From the NCBI RefSeq assembly GCF_027213785.1, contig NZ_JAPWGO010000009.1, forward strand, positions 109,631 to 173,630: a stretch of 64,000 nucleotides of DNA, read 5' to 3'. Shown in pieces: positions 53,615 to 64,000 of the stretch. Origin of the DNA: Limimaricola sp. G21655-S1 (GTDB lineage Bacteria; Pseudomonadota; Alphaproteobacteria; Rhodobacterales; Rhodobacteraceae). Under the pieces are notes generated by a model. It worked only from the letters and a program-made list of their open reading frames with translations, was not told the DNA's origin and ran no database searches. Numbering within the stretch: the first letter of the stretch is position 1; each line of letters starts with the position of its first letter. Made by a program: the position numbers and the translations under genes.

Positions 53615-54466
53615 ATGCCCGAATTGCCAGAGGTCGAGACGGTTCGTCGCGGGCTTGCCCCCGCAATGGAGGGGGTGGTGATCGAGACCGCCCATGTGAA
53701 CCGCCCCGACCTGCGCTGGCCGTTTCCCGAACGCATGGCCGAGCGGCTCGCGGGGCAGCGGGTCGAGCGGCTGCGGCGGCGGTCGAAATACATACTCGCG
53801 GACCTGTCGGGCGGCGAGACGCTGATCGTGCATCTGGGCATGTCGGGGCGGATGACGGTGTCGGGCATGAAGCTGGGCCATTTCCATCATCAGCATCCCG
53901 CGCCGGAAAAGCACGACCACGTGGTGTTCGACATGGCCAATGGCGCGCGGGTGACCTTCAACGACGCGCGCCGCTTCGGGGCGATGGACCTGGCCGCGAC
54001 AGAGGCGGTCGAGGCGCATTGGCTCCTGCGCGAGATCGGGCCTGAGCCCTTGGGCAACCGCTTCGACGAGGCCTATCTCGTAAAGCGGCTCAGGGGGCGG
54101 ATGGTGCCGATCAAGACCGCGCTTCTCGACCAGCGCGTGGTGGCGGGCTTGGGCAACATCTATGTCTGCGAGGTGCTGCACCGCGCCGGCATCGATCCGC
54201 GCCGCAAGGCCGGGCGGATCTCGGCGGCGCGAGTCGCCTCGCTGGTGCCATTGATCCGGGTGGTGCTGGAGGAGGCGATCACCTCCGGGGGCTCCTCGCT
54301 CAAGGATTACCGGCAGGCCGACGGCGCGATGGGCTATTTCCAGCACGGCTTCAGGGTCTATGACCGCGAGGGCGCGGCCTGCCCGACCGCGGGCTGCGAC
54401 GGCCGGGTGGACCGGATCGTGCAGTCCGGGCGTTCGACCTTCCTGTGCGCGCGCTGCCAGAGGTGA
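53615..54466 (+). CDS. mutM: Formamidopyrimidine-DNA glycosylase MutM (Fpg)
   Basis: Base-excision repair enzyme that removes 8-oxoguanine and formamidopyrimidines. It has 283 residues. After the initiator Met, [13 protein letters not shown] has the catalytic Pro2 and Glu3. HLGMSGRM, and RRFGAM further on, are typical. The H2TH region ([30 protein letters not shown]) follows. The C-terminal zinc finger has four cysteines ([26 protein letters not shown]). The start at 53615 is preferred to the upstream GTG at 53597. Confidence 0.97.
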   Translation: MPELPEVETVRRGLAPAMEGVVIETAHVNRPDLRWPFPERMAERLAGQRVERLRRRSKYILADLSGGETLIVHLGMSGRMTVSGMKLGHFHHQHPAPEKHDHVVFDMANGARVTFNDARRFGAMDLAATEAVEAHWLLREIGPEPLGNRFDEAYLVKRLRGRMVPIKTALLDQRVVAGLGNIYVCEVLHRAGIDPRRKAGRISAARVASLVPLIRVVLEEAITSGGSSLKDYRQADGAMGYFQHGFRVYDREGAACPTAGCDGRVDRIVQSGRSTFLCARCQR

Positions 54467-54520
54467 CTTGATCGCCGGGGCGGGGCGGGTCAGGTTTCGC
54501 GAAAGCAGCCGGAGACAGCC

Positions 54521-55297
54521 ATGGCCTATACTACCATCCTCGTCGAAACCGAGGACGACATCGCCACCATCACGCTCAACCGCCCGCAGGCGATGAACGC
54601 CATCAACTCGGTGCTGCTGCGCGAGCTGGTCGCCGCGCTCGATGAGGCCGACCGCTCCGACAAGGTGCGCTGCATCGTGCTGACCGGCTCGGACAAGGCC
54701 TTCGCGGCGGGCGCCGACGTGGCCGAGATGGCCGATCTGTCCTTCGTCGAGATGTATCGCCGCGCGCTCTATGCCGGCGACATGGCGCGGCTGGCGCGGA
54801 TTCGCAAACCGATCATCGCGGCGGTGGCGGGCTACGCGCTGGGTGGCGGCTGCGAGCTGGCGATGGCCTGCGACATCATCATCGCCGCCGACACCGCCAA
54901 GTTCGGGCAGCCGGAGGTCAATCTCGGGATCATGGCGGGGATGGGCGGCAGCCAGCGGCTCACCCGCGCCGTGGGCAAGCCCAAGGCGATGGACATGCAC
55001 CTGACGGGTCGCTTCATGTCGGCCGAGGAGGCCGAGCGCGCCGGGCTGGTGAGCCGTGTCGTGCCAGCGCGCCAGCTCGAGCAGGAGGCGCGGGCGGCGG
55101 CGACGAAGATTGCCGAGAAGAGCCAGGTCTCCGTGCTCGCGATCAAGGACGCGGTGAACCGCAGCCAGGAGCTGCCGCTGACCGAGGGGCTGGCCTATGA
55201 GCGGCGGCTGTTCGAGGCGCTGTTCTCGACCGAGGATCAGGCCGAGGGCATGGCCGCCTTCCGCGAGAAGCGCGAACCGCAATACCGTGACCGCTGA
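54521..55297 (+). CDS. Enoyl-CoA hydratase (crotonase family)
   Basis: Short-chain enoyl-CoA hydratase, adding water to trans-2-enoyl-CoA in fatty-acid and amino-acid catabolism. It has 258 residues. [19 protein letters not shown] and [20 protein letters not shown] (oxyanion hole) are typical. [49 protein letters not shown] holds both catalytic glutamates. It ends [14 protein letters not shown]. The start follows GGAGACAGCC. The exact substrate is open; fadB-type fusion is absent. Confidence 0.92.
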   Translation: MAYTTILVETEDDIATITLNRPQAMNAINSVLLRELVAALDEADRSDKVRCIVLTGSDKAFAAGADVAEMADLSFVEMYRRALYAGDMARLARIRKPIIAAVAGYALGGGCELAMACDIIIAADTAKFGQPEVNLGIMAGMGGSQRLTRAVGKPKAMDMHLTGRFMSAEEAERAGLVSRVVPARQLEQEARAAATKIAEKSQVSVLAIKDAVNRSQELPLTEGLAYERRLFEALFSTEDQAEGMAAFREKREPQYRDR

Positions 55298-55322
55298 GCT
55301 GTGGAAAAGGCGGCGCGACAGG

Positions 55323-55351
55323 TTGACTAGCGGCCGACTCGGGCTTAGAGA
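55323..55351 (+). promoter_or_regulatory. Predicted rpsT promoter
   Basis: TTGACT (55323-55328), 17-base spacer, TAGAGA (55346-55351), 42 bases before the rpsT start. A GACTC site lies in the spacer. Confidence 0.5.
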
Positions 55352-55393
55352 CGCGGCTTCAGAACAGTTACCCCGCAAGTGGATTCTCGACAC

Positions 55394-55660
55394 ATGGCCA
55401 ACACGCCCCAGTCCAAGAAGCGCGCTCGCCAGAACGAGCGCCGCTTCGCGATCAACAAGATGCGCCGGTCGCGCATCCGTACCTTCCTGCGCAAGGTCGA
55501 GGAGGCGATCGCCTCCGGCCAGCAGGACGCCGCCCAGGCCGCCCTGCGCGAAGCTCAGCCCGAGCTGATGCGCGGCGTCACCAAGGGTGTCGTTCACAAG
55601 AACACCGCCGCCCGCAAGATGTCGCGCCTGTCGTCGCGCGTGAAGGCGCTCGCCGCCTGA
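55394..55660 (+). CDS. rpsT: 30S ribosomal protein S20
   Basis: Binds 16S rRNA in the body of the small subunit. It has 88 residues. It begins [38 protein letters not shown], with [23 protein letters not shown] at the end, both typical. It is very basic. The ATG at 55394 is chosen over 55379. No strong ribosome-binding site is seen before it. A strong terminator follows at 55688, so rpsT is a single-gene unit. Confidence 0.97.
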   Translation: MANTPQSKKRARQNERRFAINKMRRSRIRTFLRKVEEAIASGQQDAAQAALREAQPELMRGVTKGVVHKNTAARKMSRLSSRVKALAA

Positions 55661-55687
55661 TCTTGCCGCAAAGGCAAACGAATACAG

Positions 55688-55717
55688 AGGGGTGCCCCGA
55701 AAGGGGCGCCCCTTTTT
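55688..55717 (+). terminator. Rho-independent terminator after rpsT
   Basis: Stem AGGGGTGCCCC / GGGGCGCCCCT (11 pairs, one T-G wobble), loop GAAA, followed by a T run (55713-55717). It lies 28 bases after the rpsT stop. Confidence 0.93.
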
Positions 55718-55744
55718 CGTTGTCGTTTCGCTGCCGTTGCGAAA

Positions 55745-55995
55745 GAATCGCGGGGCTTGGCGTCACCTCGCTGTCAAGTTGATCCCTTAGGATATCGGGG
55801 CCGTCCGGAACGTGCTGTGGCGGCCTCGCACGGCTCTTGCGCGCGGCCCTTAGGATTCAGGGGACCGGTGAAATCGGCGCGGATTCGATTCAGCGGAGTC
55901 CGTCGTCAAGCGCGTTGTTCGGTTGATGACCTCCAAAGCCAGCGGCTAACTTGCCCATGCGATTCACATCGTTCCTGGGGGAACATGGACGAGTC
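55745..55995 (+). promoter_or_regulatory. dnaA upstream control region: GANTC cluster, repeat and promoter
   Basis: This is the informative part of the 647-bp gene-free stretch between the rpsT terminator and dnaA. Seven GANTC sites lie at 55745, 55854, 55882, 55887, 55896, 55961 and 55991. The 10-mer CCCTTAGGAT occurs at 55784-55793 and 55847-55856. A promoter candidate is TTGATG (55923-55928), 17 bases, CTAACT (55946-55951). No TTATCCACA-type DnaA box was found. Known: in Caulobacter dnaA transcription depends on GANTC methylation state. Inference: dnaA is coupled to CcrM here. The leader from 55952 to 56364 is about 410 bases and holds no convincing gene. Confidence 0.6.
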
Positions 55996-56364
55996 GGCAC
56001 CACGGTGGTCCGAAGGCCAGCTGCACGGCCGATCAGATCGGGACCGCGAACGGGGTGCCTGCTCTCTGGAGCGTGACGGGTGCACGGCCTCGGCCGTGCC
56101 ATTGGCCGTCCCGCGCTTGTCTGCATTGCGACCGCCATTCGGCGGGCGTCACATGCCGTCATGTCCCGATCCCGGGCCGAACTGCGATAGCGGGTCGGCG
56201 GCCTTGGCCGCCCCCGTTCGGGTCCGGAGGTTAGGTCAGTCCGGTGCGGAACAGCGTCGGCGCATGCGCGCCGGCGACCGCACCGCCTGTGCCCGGATGT
56301 GGATGGCAAGGCCGGGCGCGGCGGGCGCGCCCGGGTGACGATGAAGGCAGGTCGGGGACAGGTC

Positions 56365-57732
56365 ATGACGAACGAAATCTGGGCGCAGGTCAGCGAAGAG
56401 CTCAAGCAGGCAGTGGGCGCCAACAACCACACCACCTGGATCGCGCCGCTGCGCTTCGAGGCGCTGGTCGACGGCGTCGCCCGGTTCCACGTGCCCACCA
56501 CCTTCCACGGCAACTACGTGCTGCAGAATTTCGGCGACCAGATCCTGACGCAGCTGGCCCGCGCCGGCTTCACCGTGCAGCGCCTGATCTTCGCCCAGTC
56601 CGCCAGCGCCGCCGCCGCGCCCCGTCCCGCGGCGCCCCAGCCGAAAGCCGACGCGGCCCCCGCCCATCTCGCGCTCGAGGATGACGACGCCACCCCCTCG
56701 GCCACGCTCGACCCGCGCTTCACCTTCGACCGCTTCGTCGTCGGCAAGCCCAACGAGATGGCCCATGCCGCCGCGCGCCGCATCGCCGAGGGCGGCAGCC
56801 TCGGCTTCAACCCGCTGTTCCTCTATGGCGGTGTGGGCCTGGGCAAGACGCACCTGATGCACGCGATCGGCCACGAGCTGCGCGCCAGCCAGCCGCATCT
56901 GAAGGTCGTGCTCACCTCCGCCGAGCAGTTCATGTACCGCTTCATCACCGCGCTGCGCGACAAGCGCATGATGGATTTCAAGCAGCTGTTCCGCTCGGTC
57001 GACGTGCTCATGGTCGATGACATCCAGTTCCTCGGCGGCAAGGATTCGACGCAGGAGGAGTTCTTTCACACCTTCAACGCGCTGATCGACGCCGGCAAAC
57101 GGATCATCATCTCGGCCGATCGCGCGCCGGGCGCGATGAAGGATGTCGAGGAGCGGATCACCTCGCGCATGGGCTCCGGCCTCGTCGTGGACCTGTTCCC
57201 CACCGATTTCGAGCTGCGCGTCGGCATCCTGCAGGCCAAGGCCGACTACTACCGCGCGCAATATCCCGGCATCGTGGTACAGCCCGGCGTCTACGAGTTC
57301 CTGGCGCATCGCATCTCCAACAACGTGCGGGTGCTCGAGGGGGCCCTGACGCGGCTCTTTGCCTTTGCCTCGCTGGTGGGCCGCGAAATCTCGCTCGAGA
57401 TGACGCAGGACTGCCTCGCCGACATCCTGCGCGCCAGCGATCGCAAGATCACCGTCGAGGAGATCCAGCGCCGGGTGTCGGAGCATTACAACATCCGCCT
57501 GTCGGACATGATCGGCCCGAAGCGGCTGCGCAGCTATGCCCGACCGCGCCAGGTGGCGATGTACCTGTCGAAGAAGCTGACCTCGCGTTCGCTGCCCGAG
57601 ATCGGCCGCCGCTTTGGCGGGCGCGACCACACCACGGTGATGCACGGCGTGCGCAAGATCGAGGAGCTGAAGGCCACCGACAGCCAGATCGCCGACGACC
57701 TCGAACTGCTGCGCCGCGCGCTCGAGGAATAG
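56365..57732 (+). CDS. dnaA: Chromosomal replication initiator DnaA
   Basis: ATP-dependent initiator that binds DnaA boxes in oriC and opens the DNA. It has 455 residues from the ATG at 56365 (AGGTC with GGGGACAGG upstream); an ATG at 56341 is an alternative. The N-terminal domain I is [23 protein letters not shown] variable Ala/Pro linker lies at about 75-115. Walker [10 protein letters not shown] is near residue 156, Walker B is [25 protein letters not shown], and the box [13 protein letters not shown] follows. Domain IV has the DnaA-box-binding [15 protein letters not shown] near residues 415-430. dnaN follows 119 bp downstream. Confidence 0.98.
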   Translation: MTNEIWAQVSEELKQAVGANNHTTWIAPLRFEALVDGVARFHVPTTFHGNYVLQNFGDQILTQLARAGFTVQRLIFAQSASAAAAPRPAAPQPKADAAPAHLALEDDDATPSATLDPRFTFDRFVVGKPNEMAHAAARRIAEGGSLGFNPLFLYGGVGLGKTHLMHAIGHELRASQPHLKVVLTSAEQFMYRFITALRDKRMMDFKQLFRSVDVLMVDDIQFLGGKDSTQEEFFHTFNALIDAGKRIIISADRAPGAMKDVEERITSRMGSGLVVDLFPTDFELRVGILQAKADYYRAQYPGIVVQPGVYEFLAHRISNNVRVLEGALTRLFAFASLVGREISLEMTQDCLADILRASDRKITVEEIQRRVSEHYNIRLSDMIGPKRLRSYARPRQVAMYLSKKLTSRSLPEIGRRFGGRDHTTVMHGVRKIEELKATDSQIADDLELLRRALEE

Positions 57733-57793
57733 GCCGCGCCCCCGGCGCGAAGAGTGACGCCGCCCCGCCGCCGAAAATGCTTGAGGACGGGCT

Positions 57794-57810
57794 GAAAACA
57801 GGTAGTTTTC
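57794..57810 (+). promoter_or_regulatory. Inverted repeat in the dnaA-dnaN gap
   Basis: GAAAAC-AGGTA-GTTTTC, a perfect 6-bp inverted repeat. TTGAGG at 57781-57786 with TAGTTT at 57803 (16-base spacer) makes a possible dnaN promoter in which the repeat overlaps the -10. It may be an operator or an mRNA hairpin. Confidence 0.4.
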
Positions 57811-57851
57811 CAGTCCCGGCCCCGGTCGGCGACAACAGCGGAGCGATGCAC

Positions 57852-58970
57852 ATGAAATTCTCGATCGAACGCGGCGTTCTGCTCAAGGCCGTCGCCCAGG
57901 CCCAGTCGGTGGTCGAGCGCCGCAACACCATCCCGATTCTCGCCAACGTGCTGATCGAGGCCGAGGGCGACACGGTCCGCTTCCGCGCCACCGATCTCGA
58001 TATCGAGGTGGTCGACCGCGCCCCGGCGACGGTCGAGGCCGCGGGCGCCACCACCGTCGCCGCCGTGCTGCTCAACGAGATCGTGCGCAAGCTGCCCGAC
58101 GGGGCGCTGGTGACGCTGACCGATCAGGGCGGCAACGGCCGCCTGTCGATCGAGGCCGGGCGCTCGAACTTCCAGCTCGCGACGCTGCCGAAGGAGGACT
58201 TCCCGGTGATGGCCTCCTCGGAATACGAGGCCAGCTTCACCGCGCCCGCGCCGGTGCTGCGCCGGCTGTTCGACAAGGCGAAGTTCGCGATCTCCACCGA
58301 GGAGACGCGCTACTACCTCAACGGCGTCTACATGCATGTGGCCGAGGGCGAGCAGGGCCGCGTGCTGCGCTGCGTCGCGACCGACGGGCACCGGCTCGCG
58401 CGGATCGACGCCGAGCTGCCCGAGGGAGCCGAGACGATGGCCGGCGTCATCGTGCCGCGCAAGACCGTGAACGAGCTGCGCAAGCTGCTCGACGACGACG
58501 AGGCGCTGATCGAGGTGTCGGTGAGCGAGACGAAGATCCGTTTCACCACGCCGAACATCACCCTGACCTCCAAGGTCATCGACGGCACCTTCCCCGACTA
58601 CAGTCGGGTGATTCCGCAAAACAACCGCAAGCGGCTCGAGGTCGACGCGACCGAGTTCGCCCGCGCGGTGGACCGGGTCGCCACCGTCAGCTCCGAGCGC
58701 TCGCGCGCGGTGAAGCTGTCGCTGGAGGAAGACCGGCTGGTGCTTTCGGTGAATGCGCCGGATTCGGGTGCGGCCGAAGAGGAGCTGGCCGTGGCCTATG
58801 GCGACGAGCGGCTCGAGATCGGGTTCAATGCCAAGTACCTGCAGGAGATCGCGAGCCAGGTGGACCGCGAGAACGCGGTGTTCCTGTTCAACTCCTCCGG
58901 CGATCCGACCCTGATGCGCGAGGGCGACGACCAGTCGGCGGTCTATGTCGTCATGCCGATGCGCGTGTGA
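57852..58970 (+). CDS. dnaN: DNA polymerase III beta subunit (sliding clamp)
   Basis: Ring-shaped clamp that holds DNA polymerase III on DNA. It has 372 residues from ATG 57852 ([40 protein letters not shown]). The ATG at 57846 is too close to the GGAG ribosome site. The three clamp domains are intact: the second begins [21 protein letters not shown] ([20 protein letters not shown]) and the end is YVVMPMRV, the usual clamp C-terminus. recF follows 49 bp later. Confidence 0.97.
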   Translation: MKFSIERGVLLKAVAQAQSVVERRNTIPILANVLIEAEGDTVRFRATDLDIEVVDRAPATVEAAGATTVAAVLLNEIVRKLPDGALVTLTDQGGNGRLSIEAGRSNFQLATLPKEDFPVMASSEYEASFTAPAPVLRRLFDKAKFAISTEETRYYLNGVYMHVAEGEQGRVLRCVATDGHRLARIDAELPEGAETMAGVIVPRKTVNELRKLLDDDEALIEVSVSETKIRFTTPNITLTSKVIDGTFPDYSRVIPQNNRKRLEVDATEFARAVDRVATVSSERSRAVKLSLEEDRLVLSVNAPDSGAAEEELAVAYGDERLEIGFNAKYLQEIASQVDRENAVFLFNSSGDPTLMREGDDQSAVYVVMPMRV

Positions 58971-59019
58971 CGCGGGCAGGATTTGCGTATTTGAAGAACA
59001 AAGTCGGTGAGGGCCGCGC

Positions 59020-60120
59020 GTGAAGGCGGCCGTCACCGCGCTCGAGCTGTCGCATTTCCGCTCGCACAAGCGGGCGAAACTGGCGCTCGACGGGCGGCCG
59101 GTGGCGATCTTCGGTCCCAACGGCGCCGGCAAGACCAACCTGATCGAGGCGATATCGCTGCTGTCGCCGGGGCGGGGCATGCGCCGCGCGGGGGCCGAGG
59201 AGATCGCGCGGCGGCCCGAGCGGCTGGGCTGGAAGGTCTGGGCCGAGGTCGAGGCCGAGGGCGCGCCGCACGAGATCGAGACCCGCGCCGAGGCCGGGCA
59301 GAGCCGCACCGTGCAGATCGACGGCAAGACCGTGCCGCAGGTGGCGCTGGCGCGGGTGCTCCGGGTGCTGTGGCTGGTGCCCTCGATGGACCGGCTCTGG
59401 ATCGAGGCGGCCGAGGGGCGGCGGCGCTTCCTCGACCGGGCGGTGCTGAGCTTCGATCCCGGCCATGCCGAGCGGGTGCTCGATTACGAAAAGGCGATGC
59501 GAGAGCGCAACCGTCTGCTGAAGGACGGGGTGCGCGATCCGCATTGGTACGGCGCGCTGGAGGGCCGGATGGCCGAGGCGGGTGCGGCCATCTCCACCGC
59601 GCGCCGCGCCGCGATCGAGCGCCTTGCCGGCGCGCAGGACGAGACCGAGACCGCGTTTCCCACCGCCGATCTGGCGCTTACCTATCCCGACGAGACGCCC
59701 GAGGAGGCCGGGGCGCTCGGGGCGGCCTTCGCGGCGATGCGCGGCCGCGACATGGCGGCGGGCCGCACCCTGATCGGGCCGCACCGCGCCGACCTCGATG
59801 CTTTGTGGCGCGCCAAGGGGGTGGCGGCGCGCGACGCCTCGACCGGCGAGCAGAAGGCGCTGCTGATCTCGCTGATTCTCGCCAATGCCCGGGCGCTGGC
59901 CGCCACCGGGGGCGCGCCGCCGGTTCTGCTGCTCGACGAGGTGGCGGCGCATCTGGACACGCGACGCCGCGCGGCGCTTTATGACGAGATCTGCGCGCTC
60001 GGGCTGCAGGCCTTCATGACCGGCACCGAGCCGGGGCTGTTCGAGGCTCTGGGCGAGCGCGCGCAACGCATCGAGGTGACCGAAACCGCCGGCGTCTCGA
60101 GGATCGGGAGCGAGACATGA
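59020..60120 (+). CDS. recF: DNA repair and recombination protein RecF
   Basis: SMC-like ATPase that loads RecA at gaps (RecFOR pathway). It has 366 residues from a GTG at 59020. Walker A is [10 protein letters not shown] at residues 31-40; ALTYPDE and the signature [14 protein letters not shown] (ABC signature) follow, then the Walker B region [14 protein letters not shown]. It ends with a short helical domain. It follows dnaN in the classical dnaA-dnaN-recF order and overlaps the next gene as ATGA. Confidence 0.96.
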   Translation: MKAAVTALELSHFRSHKRAKLALDGRPVAIFGPNGAGKTNLIEAISLLSPGRGMRRAGAEEIARRPERLGWKVWAEVEAEGAPHEIETRAEAGQSRTVQIDGKTVPQVALARVLRVLWLVPSMDRLWIEAAEGRRRFLDRAVLSFDPGHAERVLDYEKAMRERNRLLKDGVRDPHWYGALEGRMAEAGAAISTARRAAIERLAGAQDETETAFPTADLALTYPDETPEEAGALGAAFAAMRGRDMAAGRTLIGPHRADLDALWRAKGVAARDASTGEQKALLISLILANARALAATGGAPPVLLLDEVAAHLDTRRRAALYDEICALGLQAFMTGTEPGLFEALGERAQRIEVTETAGVSRIGSET

Positions 60121-60551
60121 CCCCACAGCGCGTGACGCTCATCACCCTCGGCGTGGACGAGATGGCGCGCGCCCGCGCCTTCTACGAGGCTCTGGGCTGG
60201 TCGCCGCACCCGTCGAGCCAGCCTTCCGTGACCTTCTACCAGATGCACGGATCGGTGCTGGGGCTGTTCGGCCGGGCCGATCTCGCCAAGGATCAGGGGC
60301 GGGCCGGCGCCGATCTCGGCACTGGGGCGATGACGCTGGCGCAGAACTTCGAGACCCGCGCCGCGGTCGATGCCGCCTGGCGCAGGGCCCTCGATGCGGG
60401 CGCGACGGCGCTGAAGGCGCCCGAAGAGGTGTTCTGGGGCGGCTATTCGGGCTATTACGCCGATCCCGACGGCCATGTCTGGGAGATCGCCCACAACCCG
60501 TTCTGGCCGCTGGCCGCGGACGGGTCGCTGACGCTGCCCGAGCCGGCATGA
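60117..60551 (+). CDS. VOC-family (glyoxalase/bleomycin-resistance fold) protein
   Basis: A 144-residue protein with two beta-alpha-beta-beta-beta modules: VTLITLGVDEMARARAFYEALGWSPHPS at the start and GYSGYYADPDGHVWEIAHNPFWPL at the end, the standard VOC pattern with Glu/His metal positions. The family includes dioxygenases, glyoxalases and drug-binding proteins; the substrate cannot be predicted. It overlaps recF and lysE-like by four bases each, so it is translated from the recF mRNA. Confidence 0.85.
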   Translation: MTPQRVTLITLGVDEMARARAFYEALGWSPHPSSQPSVTFYQMHGSVLGLFGRADLAKDQGRAGADLGTGAMTLAQNFETRAAVDAAWRRALDAGATALKAPEEVFWGGYSGYYADPDGHVWEIAHNPFWPLAADGSLTLPEPA

Positions 60552-61168
60552 CCCTCGCCGCGCATGACCTCGCGCTCTATGCAGGCGCGCTTTTCGTGCT
60601 GTTCCTGACGCCCGGCCCGGTCTGGGTGGCGCTGACCGCCCGGGCACTGTCGGGCGGGTTTCACGCGGCCTGGCCGCTGGCGCTCGGCGTGGTGGTGGGC
60701 GACGTGCTCTGGCCGCTCCTCGCCATCCTCGGCGTGAGCTGGGTGCTCTCGGTCTATGGCGGGTTTCTGGAATTGCTGCGCTGGGTCGCGGCCGCGATGT
60801 TCGTGACCATGGGCGTTCTGCTGTGGCGCCATGCCGACGCCTCCATCGCCCGCGACAGCCGCCTGACGCGGCCCGGCATGTGGGCCGGTTTCGCGGCCGG
60901 CCTGGCGGTGATCCTGGGCAATCCCAAGGCGATCCTGTTCTACATGGGGATGCTGCCCGGCTTCTTCGACCTGTCGGGTCTGACCGTGCCCGACATCGCC
61001 GCGATCTGCGCGATCTCCTTCGTCGTGCCGCTTGCGGGAAACCTCGTTCTGGCGGCCTCGATCGACCGGGCGCGGGCGCTTTTGACCTCGCCGCCGGCGC
61101 TGCGCCGGACCAACCGCGCGGCGGCGGTGATGCTGGTCGGCATCGGGCTGCTCATTCCCCTGCTATAG
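60548..61168 (+). CDS. LysE-family amino-acid/metabolite exporter
   Basis: A 206-residue inner-membrane protein with about six spans. The N-terminus is LALYAGALFVLFLTPGPVWVALTARALSGGFHAAWPLALGVVVGDVLWPLLA, the LysE/RhtB signature (TPGPxxxxx, GxxxGD). GFAAGLAVILGNPKAILFYMGMLPGFFDL is the middle signature (NPKxxLFY). It probably exports an amino acid or related small molecule. It is coupled to the VOC gene by a four-base overlap and is followed by the gyrB promoter region. Confidence 0.9.
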   Translation: MTLAAHDLALYAGALFVLFLTPGPVWVALTARALSGGFHAAWPLALGVVVGDVLWPLLAILGVSWVLSVYGGFLELLRWVAAAMFVTMGVLLWRHADASIARDSRLTRPGMWAGFAAGLAVILGNPKAILFYMGMLPGFFDLSGLTVPDIAAICAISFVVPLAGNLVLAASIDRARALLTSPPALRRTNRAAAVMLVGIGLLIPLL

Positions 61169-61177
61169 CGCAAAATA

Positions 61178-63662
<2,485 letters not shown>

Positions 63663-63691
63663 AGCCTCTGTAGGTGAGCGAATATTTTTTC

Positions 63692-63719
63692 GCGGCGCGC
63701 ATATTTTTTCGCGCCGCGG
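63692..63719. other. GC-rich inverted repeat after gyrB
   Basis: CGCGGCGCG / CGCGCCGCG, nine pairs, loop CATATTTTTT. The 10-mer ATATTTTTTC also occurs just before the stem (63683), so the element is a near-direct repeat as well. No T run follows the stem, so it is not a standard terminator on either strand; it may still slow or protect gyrB mRNA. Confidence 0.55.
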
Positions 63720-63752
63720 ATGCACGTTTGGGATCGGAGTTCCAGTCTTCTT

Positions 63753-63767
63753 AAGGGGTTACCCCTT
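63753..63767. other. Short hairpin downstream of gyrB
   Basis: AAGGGG-TTA-CCCCTT, six pairs with a three-base loop, 91 bases after the gyrB stop, flanked by T- and A-rich bases. Possible weak terminator. Confidence 0.4.
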
Positions 63768-64000
63768 TAATCCTGCGAAAAGTGTATTTGGAGTTCGTAG
63801 GGCTTTGTGCCCCGTAGGGCAACGACGGCTCATTAGGTTTCGACTGATGTTGCGCATCGGAAGCCCCATTGCCCATCAATAACCTTCAGGTCAGAAAGTT
63901 GGTAAGGCGAACAGCATAGGAGGGCCGATTCCGTGGAAAAACTCCCGTTCGCGAGCGCAGAATAACGGCCATTGGAAAGAGCGCGAACGCCTGTCCCGTC
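63768..64000. other. Gene-free lower-GC stretch at the window end
   Basis: About 230 bases near 50 percent GC (30 of 60 bases from 63841), clearly below the surrounding coding DNA. I find no convincing coding region, RNA gene or insertion-sequence end. An open frame of about 95 codons across 63595-63882 overlaps gyrB and has no protein-like features. The stretch may belong to a transcription unit or element continuing past the window. Confidence 0.6.

Noticed and set aside
54495..54504. TTTCGCGAAA palindrome before the hydratase gene, considered as parS-like
   Set aside because: It lacks the CACGTG core and is far from the parS cluster; at most an unrelated operator.
52787..55597. 936-codon minus-strand frame ending in UbiE
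   Set aside because: Upstream of 53533 it is antisense to mutM, the hydratase and rpsT; only UbiE is supported.

Overview
The window is about 64 kb of GC-rich DNA from an alphaproteobacterium. It is almost certainly a Rhodobacteraceae (Rhodobacter/Roseobacter type) chromosome at its replication origin. The signs are the order aroE-maf / hemJ-rho-mnmE-mnmG-rsmG-parA-parB-hemW, two perfect copies of the 16-bp alphaproteobacterial parS site, clusters of GANTC (CcrM methylation) sites, the flaF-flbT flagellin operon, and a flagellar muramidase of the SltF type. No genus is claimed. Coding density is very high, and many neighbouring genes overlap by ATGA or TGATG.

Region 1 (1-8.7 kb) is the origin and segregation region. 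The end of aroE and maf run left. A roughly 420-bp gap (960-1376) looks like oriC: it has an AT-rich stretch, two TTATCCACG DnaA boxes, 11 GANTC sites within 296 bp and an 18-bp exact direct repeat at its edges. To the right are hemJ (haem synthesis), rho (transcription termination), mnmE and mnmG (tRNA wobble-uridine modification), rsmG (16S rRNA methylation) and parA-parB (chromosome segregation). parS sites lie across the start of mnmG and inside rsmG.

Region 2 (8.7-20.6 kb) is mostly housekeeping. hemW-rdgB-rph run left and diverge from hrcA-grpE (heat-shock control). mutS converges on grpE across a clear terminator. maeB (malic enzyme fused to a phosphotransacetylase-like domain), a ribokinase-family kinase, a TauE/SafE permease and an unrecognised 262-residue protein follow.

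Region 3 (20.7-51.3 kb) is a large flagellar cluster with about 33 flagellar or motility genes in several divergent operons: motB-flgE-flgK-flgL-flgI; fliP-fliN-fliH-fliF (left); fliL-(DUF6468-like)-motE; motA plus a large periplasmic protein; sltF-flhA-fliR-flhB-(FliJ-like); a second FliL-like gene-flgH-flgA-flgG-flgF-fliQ-fliE-flgC-flgB (left); fliI; flagellin-flaF-flbT-DUF1217 (left); flgJ-flgN (left); fliK-flgD. Genes for FliG, FliM, FliO and FliD are not in the window. TTAA motifs, some spaced as CtrA sites, recur in the promoter regions.

Region 4 (51.3-64 kb) holds ubiB-ubiE (ubiquinone), mutM (DNA repair), an enoyl-CoA hydratase, rpsT with a strong terminator, a roughly 650-bp regulatory gap rich in GANTC sites, then dnaA, dnaN, recF, a VOC-family protein, a LysE-type exporter and gyrB. 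The last 340 bases after gyrB have lower GC, contain two hairpins and show no convincing gene.

No CRISPR array, insertion sequence, rRNA or tRNA gene was recognised. The window is a largely ordinary origin-proximal region. The most interesting parts are the cell-cycle regulatory DNA (oriC, parS, GANTC clusters) and a few uncharacterised flagellar-cluster proteins.
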